From: Chitinophaga pinensis
GTDB taxonomy: Bacteria > Bacteroidota > Bacteroidia > Chitinophagales > Chitinophagaceae
Direction: 5' to 3'
NCBI GenBank assembly: GCA_945872805.1
Contig: CAMCBE010000106.1
Coordinates: forward strand, 1-6,905
Length of the DNA: 6,905 bases
Shown here piece after piece: positions 5,923 through 6,905 of the stretch. The stretch's first letter is position 1. Every line of letters begins with the position of its first letter. The notes under the pieces are model-generated. The model was not told the DNA's origin. It did not search any database and was given only the letters and a program-made list of their open reading frames with translations. The translations under genes were made by a program, and so were the position numbers.

Positions 5923-6496
5923 GTGCTTTTTTTCTCCATTCCACTAAACCGAGAATTGCCAATACCAATAAAATCAAATAATAAAAGGATGTGTCATTAA
6001 ATCCTTTTACGTAATACAATGGCACAGAAACGATATTGGTAATAATCCACCAAATCCAACTATTCACTTTCTTTTTTGCCATGAGCCACATTCCGGTAAA
6101 TGCTGATGCTGATGCAAGTGCATCAGCCCATGGAATAGCGCCTGGAGCAAAGGCCTCTTTTATATATTGTAAGGCGAAAAATAGGGTTATATATATCCCC
6201 ATAAAAAATAAAATTTCTTTTCGCCATTCAGCAGTCGATGAATTTGAAATCCGAATAAGTAACCTTTTGTCATTATCTTGTCTCATCCAATTATACCATC
6301 CATATACACTCATGATGGTATAGTACAGATTCACCGTAGCTTCCCCAAATAGATCCCCATGAAAACTCAAATAGATATAAATAATGGTGCTCAGTATTCC
6401 TATAGGATACACCCAAATATTCCCTTTTTTTGAAAACCATACGGAAATAATTCCTGAAACAATAGCGATTTTCTCTAAGGCACTGATCATTTCCAT
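5903..6496 (-). CDS. pnuC: PnuC-family nicotinamide riboside transporter
   Basis: PnuC proteins move the vitamin B3 riboside through the inner membrane by facilitated diffusion, driven by phosphorylation inside the cell. I take the ATG at 6496 (197 residues, MEMISALEKIAIVSGIISVW). A longer frame from 6598 would add 34 residues with no PnuC character, and a Met at 6490 is also possible. Seven hydrophobic segments are visible near residues 8-21, 28-45, 53-70, 95-112, 123-140, 147-163 and 169-187, as in the PnuC fold. Family-like features are the aromatic GWYNW (66-70) closing the third helix and WIWWIITNIVSVPLYYVKG (147-165) with Asn154. Length is slightly short compared with the enterobacterial protein but normal for this phylum. 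The gene overlaps the NadR-like kinase gene by 20 bases. Bacteroidota also have a related thiamine transporter (PnuT), which cannot be excluded by eye, but the kinase partner favours nicotinamide riboside. Confidence 0.88.
   Translation of the reverse strand: MEMISALEKIAIVSGIISVWFSKKGNIWVYPIGILSTIIYIYLSFHGDLFGEATVNLYYTIMSVYGWYNWMRQDNDKRLLIRISNSSTAEWRKEILFFMGIYITLFFALQYIKEAFAPGAIPWADALASASAFTGMWLMAKKKVNSWIWWIITNIVSVPLYYVKGFNDTSFYYLILLVLAILGLVEWRKKAHEFEQH
6108..6127. repeat. 9-base perfect inverted repeat inside pnuC
   Basis: GCTGATGCA (6108-6116) and TGCATCAGC (6119-6127) are perfect reverse complements separated by AG, and a partial tandem copy (TGCTGATGC) abuts on the left. It lies in the part of pnuC coding for the Ala/Ser/Asp-rich start of the fifth membrane helix (ADALASAS), so codon repetition may explain it. 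Confidence 0.5.
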
Positions 6497-6529
6497 AATG
6501 CAAAAATGATACGGATTTCTCAGAAAACC

Positions 6530-6557
6530 TAAAAGTAAAATTGATTCTATCATGCAA
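6530..6557 (-). promoter_or_regulatory. Candidate promoter for pnuC and the kinase gene
   Basis: On the minus strand TTG (6557-6555) and TACTTTTA (6537-6530) are separated by 17 bases and resemble the Bacteroidota -33 and -7 elements (TTTG / TAnnTTTG), with a mismatch in each. Transcription would start roughly 25-30 bases before the ATG at 6496, which supports that start over the one at 6598. Confidence 0.3.
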
Positions 6558-6570
6558 TCATTGTTTTGAG

Positions 6571-6578
6571 TAAATTTG
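6571..6578 (+). promoter_or_regulatory. Candidate -7 element for the SDR gene
   Basis: TAAATTTG matches the TAnnTTTG consensus exactly and lies about 75 bases before the likely SDR start, in the region divergent from pnuC. No -33 element is seen at the usual distance, so this is only a candidate. Confidence 0.25.
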
Positions 6579-6651
6579 AATAACAAAGTATGACTCAATA
6601 GATATTATATAACCTCCGTTTTCATCTTATAATATACATCACATCAGTACT

Positions 6652-6905
6652 ATAAACCATTCCACCATTGTTATTACCGGCGCGGCATCGGGTATAGGGA
6701 GATTGCTTGCATTAGAAGCAGCTAAAAAAAGAGCACACCATATTGTCATTCTTGATATCGATGAACAAGCTGGACTAAACGTGTGTGACGAAGTTAAGGA
6801 AGTGGGAACGAGTTGCTCATTTGTAAAAGTAGATCTCGCTAACCAATCTTCTATTGCACAAGCAGTGGAAAATATTTATGCTATAGTGCCATCAATTGAT
6901 ATAGT
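6652..6905 (+). CDS. Short-chain dehydrogenase/reductase (SDR), 5' part, start codon unclear, cut by right edge
   Basis: The frame encodes the start of a classical SDR: STIVITGAASGIGRLLALEA gives strand 1 and the TGxxxGIG cofactor loop, HIVILDIDEQ gives strand 2 ending in an acidic residue that favours NAD over NADP, and FVKVDLANQSSI gives strand 3 with the Asp that contacts adenine. It ends at PSIDIV, just before the expected NNAG motif, so the Ser-Tyr-Lys active site lies outside the window and the substrate cannot be guessed. The start is odd. The frame opens after a TAA at 6610 and has no ATG, GTG or TTG before the Rossmann loop. I place the start at the ATA at 6652, since a Met there would give the normal SDR beginning M-N-H-S-T-I-V-I-T-G. 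It may be a rare ATA or ATT start, a point mutation or a sequence error. The gene is divergent from pnuC. Confidence 0.8.
   Translation, partial: MNHSTIVITGAASGIGRLLALEAAKKRAHHIVILDIDEQAGLNVCDEVKEVGTSCSFVKVDLANQSSIAQAVENIYAIVPSIDI

Noticed and set aside
6036..6323. Open frame on the plus strand opposite pnuC
   Set aside because: It is antisense to a well-supported membrane protein, has no recognisable domain and has an Ala/Asp run that mirrors the pnuC codons.
6497..6598. Longer pnuC start at 6598
   Set aside because: The extra 34 residues do not resemble a PnuC N-terminus, and the candidate promoter falls within them.
6497..6600. Possible TPP riboswitch upstream of pnuC, suggested by CTGAGA-like bases on the minus strand near 6518-6523
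   Set aside because: Only a short CTGAGA-like stretch is present. The conserved second half of the thi-box and the pairing stems are absent, and the leader before the ATG is too short.
1..6905. CRISPR array, tRNA, rRNA, insertion sequence or phage genes
   Set aside because: No regularly spaced repeats, no clover-leaf or rRNA-like stretches, and no transposase, integrase or phage protein in any frame.

Overview
The window looks like an AT-rich chromosomal segment of a Bacteroidota bacterium, most likely of the Cytophagia type. The clues are exported proteins whose signal peptides end in Ser/Ala-Gln, no clear Shine-Dalgarno sequences, several TAnnTTTG-like promoter elements, and gene families common in that phylum: a GH3-type acyl-adenylating enzyme, a lipoprotein of the gluconate 2-dehydrogenase subunit 3 family, a DUF4440-type exported protein, and a PnuC/NadR-like kinase pair. 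This assignment is inferred from gene content, not from a marker gene. There is no transposase, integrase, tRNA, rRNA or CRISPR array. No gene-free stretch exceeds about 180 bases.

Layout. (A) Positions 1-1596, minus strand: an SPFH/prohibitin-family membrane protein cut by the left edge, a small exported NTF2-like (DUF4440/SnoaL-type) protein, and a lipoprotein of the gluconate 2-dehydrogenase subunit 3 family that lacks its usual GMC oxidoreductase neighbour. (B) 1597-1775: a divergent intergenic region with a pair of 12-base direct repeats. (C) 1776-5249, plus strand: a tightly packed putative operon of a GH3-family acyl-acid/amino-acid ligase, a LysE-family exporter, an unrecognised exported membrane protein and a monofunctional peptidoglycan glycosyltransferase (mtgA). 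Gaps after the GH3 gene are 79, 1 and 7 bases, and two of the four genes start with GTG or TTG. (D) 5245-5324: an imperfect nested inverted repeat filling the gap between convergent genes. (E) 5332-6496, minus strand: pnuC overlapping a NadR-like nicotinamide riboside kinase by 20 bases, which fits vitamin B3 uptake with trapping by phosphorylation. (F) About 6652 to the right edge, plus strand: the 5' part of a short-chain dehydrogenase/reductase with a clear Rossmann motif but no ATG, GTG or TTG start in frame.

The most suggestive functional grouping is C. A GH3-type enzyme that could join an acyl acid to an amino acid lies in one transcription unit with an amino-acid-type exporter and two envelope proteins. 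This permits, but does not prove, a pathway that makes and exports an acyl-amino acid. The other notable points are the missing SDR start codon, the orphan subunit 3 lipoprotein and the inverted repeat between mtgA and the kinase gene.
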